Assembly: GCA_016219275.1 (NCBI GenBank)
Contig: JACRBM010000064.1
Span: forward strand, 1-57,647
Direction: 5' to 3'
DNA length: 57,647 bases
Source of the DNA: Chloroflexota bacterium
GTDB lineage: Bacteria; Chloroflexota; Anaerolineae; UBA4142
The notes below the pieces were generated by a model, which was given only the letters and a program-made list of their open reading frames with translations, had not been told where the DNA came from and ran no database searches. Within the stretch, counting starts at the first letter, position 1; every line of letters starts with the position of its first letter. A program made the translations under genes and the position numbers. Of the stretch, positions 9,150-16,701 are shown piece by piece.

Positions 9150-9584
9150 TTATTCGTCGGGCGGCGCGAGGTAGGCGAGCACGCCCACTTCCGTGATCGC
9201 GCCGGAAAGAATATTTACCGGATATTCTTGCCCGATTTCGTTCACCACGACGATCAACACCTGCGCGCCGCTGGGGAGCGCATCCAACGCGAAACGACCA
9301 TCGGCTTGGGTCGTGACCGTTACGTCCGGCGCGGCGACGAGAAACACTTGCGCTTCCGCCAACGGTTGCTCTTGCGCGCCCACGACGACGCCGCGCACCG
9401 CGCCGTCACTGCGCGCCACGCGACTCGCGAGATTCGTGCCCAGCAACGGGTACGCAACGAGCGCAAGCGCGAGCACCATCAACACCACGGTCAGGACGCG
9501 CGCGACCTGACTGCCGCAACCCAGCCGCTCGCGCGGTTTGCCGTCGGTCGTATACTGAACTGCCGGACTATTCACGAAAGACAT
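9150..9584 (-). CDS. Membrane-anchored protein with carboxypeptidase-regulatory-like domain
   Basis: A 144-residue protein. ATG at 9584 is chosen because GGGAG lies 8 nt upstream; the frame is open to 9650 but that would overlap the preceding gene. A Cys-containing stretch (RLGCGSQ) precedes one membrane segment (VARVLTVVLMVLALALVAYP). The outer part (GAVRGVVVGAQEQPLAEAQV, DGRFALDALPSG) is a beta-sandwich of the carboxypeptidase-regulatory-like/CNA-B kind, usual in surface proteins. It sits between the pilin-like protein and the hybrid kinase in the same operon. The function is not known; a surface or sensory accessory role is inferred. Confidence 0.7.
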   Translation of the reverse strand: MSFVNSPAVQYTTDGKPRERLGCGSQVARVLTVVLMVLALALVAYPLLGTNLASRVARSDGAVRGVVVGAQEQPLAEAQVFLVAAPDVTVTTQADGRFALDALPSGAQVLIVVVNEIGQEYPVNILSGAITEVGVLAYLAPPDE

Positions 9585-9601
9585 TTTAGCGACTCCCTGG
9601 C

Positions 9602-10309
9602 TTACGGCGCGGTCACTTTGAAATTGTCGAAACTGGCTTGGCTCGACCACACGCGCAGACCGGCTTGACCCGACGAGTACGTCGCGTCTTTGCCGACGAG
9701 CACCGTCTGCCCGTCAATCTTGGCGGTGAATGTATTTCCTTTCACCGTTAGATCAACGTGCCGTGGCGTATTCGTCCACTGATAATTCGCCGGCGGCTTT
9801 GCCGTCGCGATCGGGGGATACACTTGAGCGCCGTTCACCCACTTTCGCATAATGAATTGTCCCTTGCCAGACCCCGGCTCATACTGAAACGAATAGCCGT
9901 TGATTTTTTTATCGCCCGACGCGCGAAAGAACAGCCCATAACCGCTCCCCTTGTTGAGCAACGCGTCCACCGAAACCGTGTAATCCTTGGCATTGCTGCC
10001 CTTTGCCAGCGCGCGAAATTCACCGCTCGGACCCGCGCACAAACGTCCATCACAGAGCCGCCATTTGCCATTCAAGAAACTCCACCCGGCGGAATCCTTG
10101 CTAAAGTCATCGCTGAAAATCACGCTCGGCGCGAGCGCGCAACCCTTGCCGGCATTCGCGCTGAAAACGCCGACCACCTGACAAAAAACGCCATCGAGGC
10201 GAACACCGACGACCGGCAAAATGAGCATGGACACGACCGCGACCATCACCAAAAGCAAGGCGACTTCGACGTTCGATTGTCCGATTTGCGACCCAGCATC
10301 CTGTTTCAT
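9602..10309 (-). CDS. Pilin-like/TadE-like anchored protein with concanavalin-type domain
   Basis: A protein of 235 aa starting at ATG 10309 (AGGAG 8 nt upstream). The N-terminus MKQDAGSQIGQSNVEVALLL followed by a hydrophobic helix resembles TadE-like/pilin-like pseudopilins (QSNVEVALLL resembles the Glu-containing start of such helices). Residues about 75-235 form a lectin-like jelly roll (FSDDFSKDSAGWSFLNGKW, GYGLFFRASGD, FDNFKV) of the LamG/3-keto-disaccharide-hydrolase type, which often binds glycans. It follows the TadZ-like gene directly, so a surface adhesin displayed through a Tad-like machine is plausible. The other tad genes are not in this window. Confidence 0.72.
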   Translation of the reverse strand: MKQDAGSQIGQSNVEVALLLVMVAVVSMLILPVVGVRLDGVFCQVVGVFSANAGKGCALAPSVIFSDDFSKDSAGWSFLNGKWRLCDGRLCAGPSGEFRALAKGSNAKDYTVSVDALLNKGSGYGLFFRASGDKKINGYSFQYEPGSGKGQFIMRKWVNGAQVYPPIATAKPPANYQWTNTPRHVDLTVKGNTFTAKIDGQTVLVGKDATYSSGQAGLRVWSSQASFDNFKVTAP

Positions 10310-10326
10310 CGGCGCGGCTCCTTCAC

Positions 10327-11556
10327 CTAGCGCGGCGGCGTGGCGGCGGCGGCAAGACGTTTCTTGACGCGCTGCCAACCCAGTTTCGGCGCGGCAGGTG
10401 GAATGGTGAGATGACGTTCTTTGCTGATGCGATACGCGTGATCTTCGATCAGCGCCGCGACCGGTTCATCCGGATGCGTGTGCATCAAGGGCGCGCCGCG
10501 ATTGATCGCAGTGACAATTTGATCGGGCATAAACGGCAAGACGAGGTGAATCGGCAGGCGTAATGCGGCTTCGATATCTTTGCGCGCAAATCCTTGGCGT
10601 TGAAACGTCCAATTCAACACGACGTGGATTTTATCGGCGGGGTATCCTAGCTTGGTGTACGTCTCGACGGCGGCGGAGGCGGAACGAATCGAAGCAAGGT
10701 CGGGCGCGAGGACGAGCAGAACCAGGTCGGCGCTGTCGAGCGCGTGGAGCGCCACCGCGTTGAAATCGTGACTGAGGTCGGCGACGACATAATCGTAGCG
10801 CGGCACGAGCAGTTTCAAGATCGCGTCGATGTGCTCGCCGGTGATGTTCTCGCTATCGGCGGGCGACGTGGGTGCGGCGATCAGGTGCAAGCCACTCGCG
10901 TGTTGACCGATGATCGTCTCGAGCGCTTCCCAGTCGAGCTCATTCGGCGCAATCGCGGCAATGTCCGCCCACGTGCGCCGCAACGGCATATCGAGCATCA
11001 GCGCGTCTTGTCCGCTCGTCGTCACCAAATCGAGCATGGCGGTTTTGCCATCCCACAAGCCGGCGAGCGCGATCGCGGTGTTGACCGCAAGACTGGAACA
11101 ACCGACCCCGCCGCGCAAACTGTGCACCGCGATGAGACGCGCCTGTTCGTCGGTTTTCAAGCCGAGCGATTGCGCGCTCTGCGCGACCTGACCGCGCCGC
11201 AACAATACCGCCAAGCGCGCGGCGAGTTCGCCCGGCTCGAACGGCTTGACGACATAATCGTCCGCGCCGGCTTCGAACGCGCGAATCTTTTCGTCGAGAC
11301 TCGCCTGGCTGGTCAGCACGAGAATCGGCAGATACGCGAACGCCGGATCGCGGCGTAACCGCCGGGTGACTTCGTACCCGTCAATGCCCGGCATCACCAC
11401 GTCGGTGATCACGAGTTCAGGGGACGTGCTCCGCACCATTGCAAGTCCCTGCTCGCCATCCGGCGCGGTAATCACTTGATAGCCGAGCGGGGTCAACGCG
11501 GCGGTAATAATCTTGTGAATGATTGGACTGTCGTCAATCGCGAGGATGCGCGGCAT
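10327..11556 (-). CDS. REC-TadZ/CpaE-like fusion (receiver plus atypical ParA/MinD ATPase)
   Basis: A protein of 409 aa. Residues 1-120 are a receiver with acidic pocket IDD and acceptor Asp52 (ITDVVMPGIDG) and a conserved Lys (VVKPFEPGE). Residues about 140-370 resemble MinD/ParA-type ATPases, but the P-loop reads HSLRGGVGCSSLAVN, lacking the KGGxGKT lysines. CpaE/TadZ proteins commonly have such deviant loops and act in placing Tad pili at the pole. It is the first gene of an operon with a pilin-like protein, an anchored protein and a hybrid kinase, and has its own promoter at 11583-11611. It may be the output of the kinase-HPt relay; that link is inference. Confidence 0.85.
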   Translation of the reverse strand: MPRILAIDDSPIIHKIITAALTPLGYQVITAPDGEQGLAMVRSTSPELVITDVVMPGIDGYEVTRRLRRDPAFAYLPILVLTSQASLDEKIRAFEAGADDYVVKPFEPGELAARLAVLLRRGQVAQSAQSLGLKTDEQARLIAVHSLRGGVGCSSLAVNTAIALAGLWDGKTAMLDLVTTSGQDALMLDMPLRRTWADIAAIAPNELDWEALETIIGQHASGLHLIAAPTSPADSENITGEHIDAILKLLVPRYDYVVADLSHDFNAVALHALDSADLVLLVLAPDLASIRSASAAVETYTKLGYPADKIHVVLNWTFQRQGFARKDIEAALRLPIHLVLPFMPDQIVTAINRGAPLMHTHPDEPVAALIEDHAYRISKERHLTIPPAAPKLGWQRVKKRLAAAATPPR

Positions 11557-11582
11557 AGAGTACCTCTTTGGAATTTGCCCAA

Positions 11583-11611
11583 ATTATATGCCGCGCAGAT
11601 GTGGGGGACAA
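11583..11611 (-). promoter_or_regulatory. Promoter of the REC-TadZ operon
   Basis: TTGTCC (11606-11611) and a perfect TATAAT (11583-11588) have a 17-nt spacer. The start near 11576 gives a 20-nt leader containing AAAGAGG before ATG 11556. Confidence 0.65.
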
Positions 11612-11674
11612 TAGTACGCTTTGTCTGATACGGATGTCCTACTCGCCGGACGCGCATGCGTCCAGCAAATTTGC

Positions 11675-12532
11675 TTACGCGATTTCTGCCGCGACCGGAT
11701 TTTCCAGAACGCCGATGTGTTCAATCGCGATTTTCACGACATCGCCCGCGCGCAAAATTATCGGCGGCGTGTGCGATGCGCCGGTGCCGCTCGGCGTGCC
11801 GGTTGAAATGAGGTCGCCTGGTTCGAGCGTCATCACCGAACTGAGATATGCAACGAGAAACGGCACGGAGAAAATCAGATCGCGCGTGTTGGCATGTTGG
11901 CGCAATTCGCCGTTCACCCACAACGACAAATCGAGAGCGCCGATGTGCGCGATCTCATCGCGCGTGACGAGCGCGGGTCCCAGCGGACCGAACGTATCGA
12001 ATGTTTTGCCCATCGTCCACTGCGATTGGCGCTTTTGAAAATCGCGCGCGCTTACATCGTTGAAAATCGTGTACCCGGCGACGACATCGAGCGCGCGATC
12101 TTCCGGCAAGTTACGCGCGCGTGCGCCGATCACGACCGCGAGTTCGCCTTCATAGTCCACTTGATTCGCGATGCGTGGGAGCAAGATCGGTTGACCCGGC
12201 GCAAGCACGACGTTGTTGAATTTCGCAAAAATATCCGGATACGTTGGCGGCGTCGCGCCGGTGTGACCGTGATAATTGTGCCCGACGCAGATGATTTTGC
12301 CGGGGCGCGGGATAGGCGCAAGCAAGGTTACGTCCGATTGGGGCAACCGGAATTTCGCGTCGGCGCGCTCGACCGTTTCGCGGGTGAGCGCCATCGCCGC
12401 TTCGCCCGCGTCGAGGAACGCGAGCATGTCGGTTGGCAAACTGGGTTGCGCGCGATTCAGGTCGAGCACGAATTCGCCCATCTGCGCGCCGAGGCGCGGC
12501 GCGTGACCTTGGGTAAATGTGACTAGTTTCAT
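11675..12532 (-). CDS. Fumarylacetoacetate hydrolase (FAH) family protein
   Basis: An FAH-fold enzyme of 285 aa. The family acts on 2-oxo or 1,3-dicarbonyl acids by hydrolysis, isomerisation or decarboxylation using a divalent metal. The fold is shown by ICVGHNYHGHTG, the metal-ligand region VDYEGELAVVIG, GYTIFNDVSARDFQ, GKTFDTFGPLGP and ISTGTPSGTG. It is the last gene of the GntR-led operon, 152 nt after the E2 gene. The spacer holds a small palindrome at 12572-12599. The exact substrate cannot be assigned; the neighbouring 2-oxoacid dehydrogenase suggests a ring- or sugar-acid breakdown route. Confidence 0.85.
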   Translation of the reverse strand: MKLVTFTQGHAPRLGAQMGEFVLDLNRAQPSLPTDMLAFLDAGEAAMALTRETVERADAKFRLPQSDVTLLAPIPRPGKIICVGHNYHGHTGATPPTYPDIFAKFNNVVLAPGQPILLPRIANQVDYEGELAVVIGARARNLPEDRALDVVAGYTIFNDVSARDFQKRQSQWTMGKTFDTFGPLGPALVTRDEIAHIGALDLSLWVNGELRQHANTRDLIFSVPFLVAYLSSVMTLEPGDLISTGTPSGTGASHTPPIILRAGDVVKIAIEHIGVLENPVAAEIA

Positions 12533-12571
12533 CGTCGGTGTCTTCTCCTTTTGGGGATGCCTTCGTCAGAA

Positions 12572-12599
12572 TCCAAGTTTCTTCGAGAAACCTGAATTA
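12572..12599. repeat. Small palindrome AATCCAAGTTTCT..GAGAAACCTGAATT, copy 1
   Basis: An imperfect hairpin in the spacer between the E2 and FAH genes. A closely related and better-matched copy lies at 52446-52473 after mutS2, so this is a dispersed unit. Confidence 0.6.
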
Positions 12600-12684
12600 T
12601 TAGTTCCGCTGGCACATTATCACATTTCGCCACGCAGGTAAATGTGCGTTTGGGTCAAAATCATCACGACTGCGAAAATGATGG

Positions 12685-13974
12685 TTACGCGAGGAGCGCC
12701 CAGGGTTCTTCGATCAGATTGGCGAGCGCATCGAGGAATTGCGCCGCGCGCGCGCCGTCCACGACGCGATGATCGCACGATAACGTCAGGGTCATCATCG
12801 GGCGCACGACGGCTTGTCCCTTCACCGCAACCACACGCTCGGCGATGCGACCGACGGCAAGGATCGCGGCTTGCGGCGCGTTGATGATTGCGTTGAACGC
12901 GTCCACGTTGTACATTCCCAGGTTCGTCAGCGTGAACGTACCGCCGGCAATATCCGCCGGTTTCAGTTTGCCCGCGCCCGCGCGTGCAACCATGTCCTTG
13001 CGACGCGTCGCGATGTCGCCCATCGTCAACGTGTCCGCGCGGTGCACAACCGGCACGATCAAGCCGTCTTCAATTGCGGTCGCGATGCCGATGTTGATCT
13101 CGTCGTTGAGTTTGATGTTTCCATCAACCCAGCTTGCGTTGACGCGCGGATGATCGCGCAATGTGTGTGCGATGAGCTTGACGAGCAGATCGGTGTACGT
13201 CGGTTTGACGCCGACGCGTTTCTCGACGAGTGATGCGATACGTCCGCGCAATTCGACGAGCGCGCGCGCGTCCACCTCGCGCACAACGTAAAAGTGCGGC
13301 ACAGTCGTCCAGTTCGTCGTCATCCGTTCCGCCATCACGCGCCAGATAGTGGAAATGGGACGCTTCGCGTGGAGGTTAGAGGTTGGAAGTTGGAAATTGG
13401 ACGTTTCACGTTGGACGTTGGACGTTGGAGCAGTAGGAACATCTGACGCGATAATTGCGCCGTCGGGACCAGAGCCGCGCAGGGTTGCGAGATCAACATT
13501 TCGCTCGCTCGCCAGGCGACGCGCTTGGGGAGACGCGGGAATTTTTGCTCCCCTCACCTGTTCGCCGATTTTGCGAACGGGAGAGGGGCTGGGGGTGAGA
13601 GCAAGATACGCCAGCACATCCGCTTTCTCAACGCGCCCGCCGCCCGGTTTCACACGCGCGAGGTCAACGCCGTGATCCTCCGCGATTTTACGCGCGACCG
13701 GTGACACCGGTAGAGACGTTGCACGCAACGTCTCTACCGAATCAACGATCAGCGCGATCGTTTGCCCAACCGGGATCACATCGCCTTCGCGCGCGGTAAC
13801 ATTCGCGAGCGTGCCGGTCGCAGTCGCTTCGATCTCGACGGTAACTTTGTCCGTCTCAATCTCCATGATCGGCTCGCCTTTTGTCACTGCGTCGCCTTCG
13901 CGCTTGAGCCAGCGTAAAATTTTTCCGGTATCCTGCGCCATTTCGAGCGCGGGCATGATGATGTTTGTGGGCAT
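12685..13974 (-). CDS. Dihydrolipoamide acyltransferase E2 of a 2-oxoacid dehydrogenase complex, with two subunit-binding domains and repeat-derived linkers
   Basis: E2 transfers the acyl group from lipoyl-lysine to CoA. The lipoyl domain is residues 1-78 with Lys43 in EIETDKVTVEI. Two peripheral-subunit-binding domains are visible, VSPVARKIAEDHGVDL (about 90-122) and ASPQARRLASERNVDL (about 144-178). The catalytic core (about 205-429) ends with DHRVVDGARAAQFLDA, His near 402. All three linkers are coded by palindromic repeats: a 14-bp hairpin at 13709-13738 (VETLRATSLP), a CCCTCACC/GGTGAG element at 13546-13602 (LTPSPSPVRKIGEQ) and a TTGGAAGTTGGAAATTGG tract at 13371-13430 (TSNVQRETSNFQLPTSN). 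The gene follows E1 alpha/beta and the M24-like gene. No E3 is in the window. The oxoacid (pyruvate, acetoin or branched-chain) cannot be decided. Confidence 0.93.
   Translation of the reverse strand: MPTNIIMPALEMAQDTGKILRWLKREGDAVTKGEPIMEIETDKVTVEIEATATGTLANVTAREGDVIPVGQTIALIVDSVETLRATSLPVSPVARKIAEDHGVDLARVKPGGGRVEKADVLAYLALTPSPSPVRKIGEQVRGAKIPASPQARRLASERNVDLATLRGSGPDGAIIASDVPTAPTSNVQRETSNFQLPTSNLHAKRPISTIWRVMAERMTTNWTTVPHFYVVREVDARALVELRGRIASLVEKRVGVKPTYTDLLVKLIAHTLRDHPRVNASWVDGNIKLNDEINIGIATAIEDGLIVPVVHRADTLTMGDIATRRKDMVARAGAGKLKPADIAGGTFTLTNLGMYNVDAFNAIINAPQAAILAVGRIAERVVAVKGQAVVRPMMTLTLSCDHRVVDGARAAQFLDALANLIEEPWALLA
13371..13430. repeat. Degenerate TTGGAAGTTGGAAATTGGA tract inside the E2 gene
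   Basis: A tandem of GGTTGGAAGT/TTGGACG-type units, in frame, coding Thr/Ser-Asn-Phe-Gln peptides. It belongs to the same family as 47647-47683 (GT39 gene) and 53968-54081 (mutS2). Confidence 0.85.
13546..13602. repeat. GCTCCCCTCACC...GGTGAGAGC palindrome inside the E2 gene
   Basis: The two arms are complementary with small mismatches around GTTCGCCGATTTTGCGAAC. It is in frame and encodes the linker between the two subunit-binding domains. Related pyrimidine/purine palindromes lie at 22628-22685, 47160-47213 and 52961-53009. Confidence 0.8.
13709..13738. repeat. 14-bp perfect palindrome GGTAGAGACGTTGC inside the E2 gene
   Basis: GGTAGAGACGTTGC (13709-13722) and its inverse (13725-13738) are separated by 2 nt. 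It is in frame and encodes the linker after the lipoyl domain. Confidence 0.85.
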
Positions 13975-14048
13975 TCGACTCTCCGAGTTCCCTGATTTCC
14001 CTCAGTTCCCTGACTTCCCACAAAGGGAACTGAAGGAAGTAACGAAAC

Positions 14049-15374
14049 TTAACCTCTGACCGCCGCGACCATTTTCTTCACATCCTCGTTCGGCTCTGGA
14101 TCGTGCACGCGCGTCGTCGGCAGCGGACCGGTCGCGGTGTAATAGTGATGCCCGGCGACCATCAAATCGTTTGCCGGAAAACGCGTGATGATTTCGTGCC
14201 CGGTTTCCGTGACGACGATTTCTTCTTCGATGCGCGCCGCGCTCCAACCATCGGTCGAGGGCCAGAACGTTTCGAGCGCAAACACCATCCCCGGTTTCAA
14301 CGCGATGGGATGATCGAGCGAGACGAGGCGACTGATGACCGGCTTTTCCCAAATCGCGAGACCGACCCCATGACCGTACTGCAACGCGAACGCGGCTTCT
14401 TCGTTCGGGAAGCCAAACTCGGTGGCTTTAGGCCACACGGACGCAACTTCGCCGGTCGTGCGCCCAGGGCGAATCAGTTCGATTGCCGCGTCGAGATAAT
14501 CGCGGCAACGTTTGTACGCGTCCACCATCGCGCGCGAGGCGTAACCGATAACGAACGTGCGATAATAGCACGTGCGATAACCCATGTACGATTGCAGAAC
14601 GTCGTAGTACACCGGGTCGCCGGGGCGCAACATACGATCCGAGAAAACGTGCGGGTGCGGATTGCAGCGTTCGCCGGAGATCGCGTTCACCGCTTCGACG
14701 TACTCGGAGCCGAGATCGTACAACACTTTGGAAACGATGCCGACCGCTTCGTTCTCGCGCATCCCCGGTTTCATCGCGCGATAGAGTTCGTCATACGCGG
14801 CGTCCACTTGCGCGGCGGCGTGTGTGATGAGCGCGATCTCGTCCTGGGTCTTGATGAGCCGTGCGTCAGACATGAGTTGCTGTCCGTCCACGACCTTCAA
14901 ACCTTTTTTCTGCAACTCAAACAGCACGGGCACTTCGGCAATGTCCACGCCGACCGGCTCTTTTTCCAAGCCGCGCTCTTTCAACTCGACCCAGATTTTG
15001 TGCGCGACATCTTCCGCGCGTCCCATCTCCGGCGACATGGCACCGCGCAAAAGTGAGATGCCGGGACGCGAGCGTTTCTCGCCGAGCCAGGGCGCGTAGA
15101 GTTGATGATGCCGCGCCGCCGAGCCGAAATCCCAGAGAATCGGCTCGTCGTCTTGCGGCAACAACGTAAAGCGATTCATCTTGTCCTGCGCCCACGTGCC
15201 GATGTGCGTCGCGGTGAGATAGCGCACGTTGTTCATGTCGAAGCAAAGCAACGCGCCCATCTCCGATTCCTTCAAAAGTTTCTTGGCGCGCCCAAGTCGT
15301 TCCCGGCGCAATCGCTCAAAGTCAATGCGCTGTTCCCAGTCTACTGCCATCGTGCCGTAGGTTTTGATTGCCAT
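14049..15374 (-). CDS. M24-family (pita-bread fold) protein, Xaa-Pro peptidase/creatinase-like, one metal ligand replaced
   Basis: A protein of 441 aa with an N-terminal creatinase domain (to about 190) and a C-terminal pita-bread domain. M24 peptidases hold two metals with Asp-Asp-His-Glu-Glu. Here the first Asp is in PVYYDVLQ, the second position (11 residues on) is Cys (GYRTCYYRT), and His (YGHGVGLAIW), Glu (VFALETFW) and Glu (ARIEEEIVVTE) are kept. A lost Asp makes ordinary dinuclear peptidase chemistry doubtful; creatinase-like non-metal chemistry or a single-metal hydrolase are options. It sits between E1 beta and E2 in a catabolic operon, so a small-molecule C-N hydrolase or lyase fits better than a housekeeping peptidase. 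MAVDWEQ (residue 9) is an alternative start. Confidence 0.8.
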   Translation of the reverse strand: MAIKTYGTMAVDWEQRIDFERLRRERLGRAKKLLKESEMGALLCFDMNNVRYLTATHIGTWAQDKMNRFTLLPQDDEPILWDFGSAARHHQLYAPWLGEKRSRPGISLLRGAMSPEMGRAEDVAHKIWVELKERGLEKEPVGVDIAEVPVLFELQKKGLKVVDGQQLMSDARLIKTQDEIALITHAAAQVDAAYDELYRAMKPGMRENEAVGIVSKVLYDLGSEYVEAVNAISGERCNPHPHVFSDRMLRPGDPVYYDVLQSYMGYRTCYYRTFVIGYASRAMVDAYKRCRDYLDAAIELIRPGRTTGEVASVWPKATEFGFPNEEAAFALQYGHGVGLAIWEKPVISRLVSLDHPIALKPGMVFALETFWPSTDGWSAARIEEEIVVTETGHEIITRFPANDLMVAGHHYYTATGPLPTTRVHDPEPNEDVKKMVAAVRG

Positions 15375-15388
15375 TGTATCACTCCTTT

Positions 15389-15622
15389 TCGTCCGCGAAT
15401 TACGCGAATCTACGCGAATAAAAATTAGCGCAGATTCGAGACTGTAGCATTGCTACTGCGAATTTGGTATTTACCGCTGAGACGCTGAGAGCGCAGAGTG
15501 CGCGGAGAGAATTCATATCAATAATCTCAGCGTGCTCCGCGTGCTCCGCGCCTCTGCGGTAAAATTTCCGACTCATCAGTAACGGTGCTAAAGTGTCGCA
15601 GATTCGCGTAATTCGCGGATAA
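15389..15622. repeat. Nested palindromic repeats in the E1 beta / M24 spacer
   Basis: The outer pair is CCGCGAATTACGCGAATC (from about 15391) and GATTCGCGTAATTCGCGG (ending about 15620). Inside lies a second pair, CCGCTGAGACGCTGAGAGCGCAGAG (from about 15472; degenerate units) against CTCAGCGTGCTCCGCGTGC..GCGG (to 15563). The spacer is 249 nt and contains no gene. The two pairs look like one repeat inserted into another. Confidence 0.8.
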
Positions 15623-15623
15623 C

Positions 15624-16607
15624 TTATTTCCCGCACAACATCTTCGCCATCTCAAACACACTCTGCTCCGTCGGCACGGTCAGGTCTTCGAGCACCGGCG
15701 AGAAGGGCACCGGCACGTCCAGCGCGCCCATGCGCTTGACCGGCGCATCGAGATAGTAGAACGCGCCATCCGCGATGACCGACGCGATTTCGGCGGTGAC
15801 GCCGTACTGCTCGTACCCTTCGTCAATCACGATGGCGCGCGACGTTTTCTTCGCCGACTCGACGAGCGTGTGCTTGTCGAGCGGCAAGGTCGTCCGCGGA
15901 TCAATCACCTCTGCACGGATGCCGATTTCCTTTAGCATTTCCGCCGCGCCGAGCGCGACCTGCACCATCGAACTCGTCGCGACGAGCGTGATGTCGTCGC
16001 CCGCGCGTTTAATATCCGCGACGCCAAATGGAATCGTGTACTCGTCCGTTGGCACAATGCCTTTGAGTTTGTACATCATCTTGTCTTCAAAAAAGACAAC
16101 CGGGTTTTCATCGCGAATCGCGGTCTTCATTAAACCCTTTGCATCGTACGGCGTCGAAGGAATCGCAACCTTTAATCCTGGGATATGGCTTACCCACGCG
16201 TGAAGTGATTGCGAATGTTGCGCGGCAGAGCGTCGCGTCGCGCCCATCGTCGTGCGAAACACCATCGGGACGCGCAATTTGCCGCCGGACATGTAATGCA
16301 CTTTGGCGGCTTGGTTTGCCACCTGATCCATCACCAAGCCCAGGAAATCGCCGAACATGATGTCCACGACCGGGCGCATTCCGGTCATCGCCGCGCCAAC
16401 GCCGATGCCGGAAAAACCTGGCTCGGAGATCGGCGTGTCAATCACGCGGTCTTTGCCAAATTCTTCAAATAAGCCGGACAGTACTTTGAACGGCGTTCCC
16501 GCTTCGGCGACATCCTCGCCGAGGATGAACACGCGCGGGTCGCGCCGCATTTCTTCCGCCAATGCTTCGCGGATCGCTTCGGCAAACGTGAGTTCGCGGT
16601 CAGGCAT
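15624..16607 (-). CDS. 2-Oxoacid dehydrogenase E1 component, beta subunit
   Basis: The transketolase-like pyrimidine-binding subunit of an alpha2beta2 E1, 327 aa. FILGEDVAEAGTPFKVLSGL (with the Glu that contacts the thiamine pyrimidine), DTPISEPGFSGIGVGAAMTG and RRSAAQHSQSLHAW are characteristic of pyruvate/acetoin/branched-chain E1 beta. ATG at 16607 is chosen with GAGG 6 nt upstream; the longer frame needs TTG. It lies just after E1 alpha, separated by an 82-nt spacer that contains a 20-bp palindrome. Confidence 0.94.
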   Translation of the reverse strand: MPDRELTFAEAIREALAEEMRRDPRVFILGEDVAEAGTPFKVLSGLFEEFGKDRVIDTPISEPGFSGIGVGAAMTGMRPVVDIMFGDFLGLVMDQVANQAAKVHYMSGGKLRVPMVFRTTMGATRRSAAQHSQSLHAWVSHIPGLKVAIPSTPYDAKGLMKTAIRDENPVVFFEDKMMYKLKGIVPTDEYTIPFGVADIKRAGDDITLVATSSMVQVALGAAEMLKEIGIRAEVIDPRTTLPLDKHTLVESAKKTSRAIVIDEGYEQYGVTAEIASVIADGAFYYLDAPVKRMGALDVPVPFSPVLEDLTVPTEQSVFEMAKMLCGK

Positions 16608-16633
16608 TGCATACCTCAAGAACGAGATTTATG

Positions 16634-16694
16634 GGACGCGGATTAACGCGGATGCACGCGGATTTTTTCTTTTTATCCGCGTTAATCCGCGTCC
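16634..16694. repeat. 20-bp perfect palindrome between E1 alpha and E1 beta
   Basis: GGACGCGGATTAACGCGGAT (16634-16653) is inverted exactly at 16675-16694, leaving a 21-nt T-rich loop. It fills most of the E1 alpha/E1 beta spacer. On the minus strand it is not followed by a T-tract, so it looks more like an mRNA-processing or stability element than a terminator. Confidence 0.9.
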
Positions 16695-16701
16695 AAATTT
16701 T

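Noticed and set aside
13371-13430. Regular repeats considered as a CRISPR array
   Set aside because: Units are 8-10 bp, degenerate and without spacers, and no cas genes are present. They are in frame inside E2.
14049-15374. M24 protein considered as DMSP lyase DddP
   Set aside because: The HPHVFSDR and GYRTCYYRT region recalled it, but the extra metal Asp residues expected of DddP are missing.
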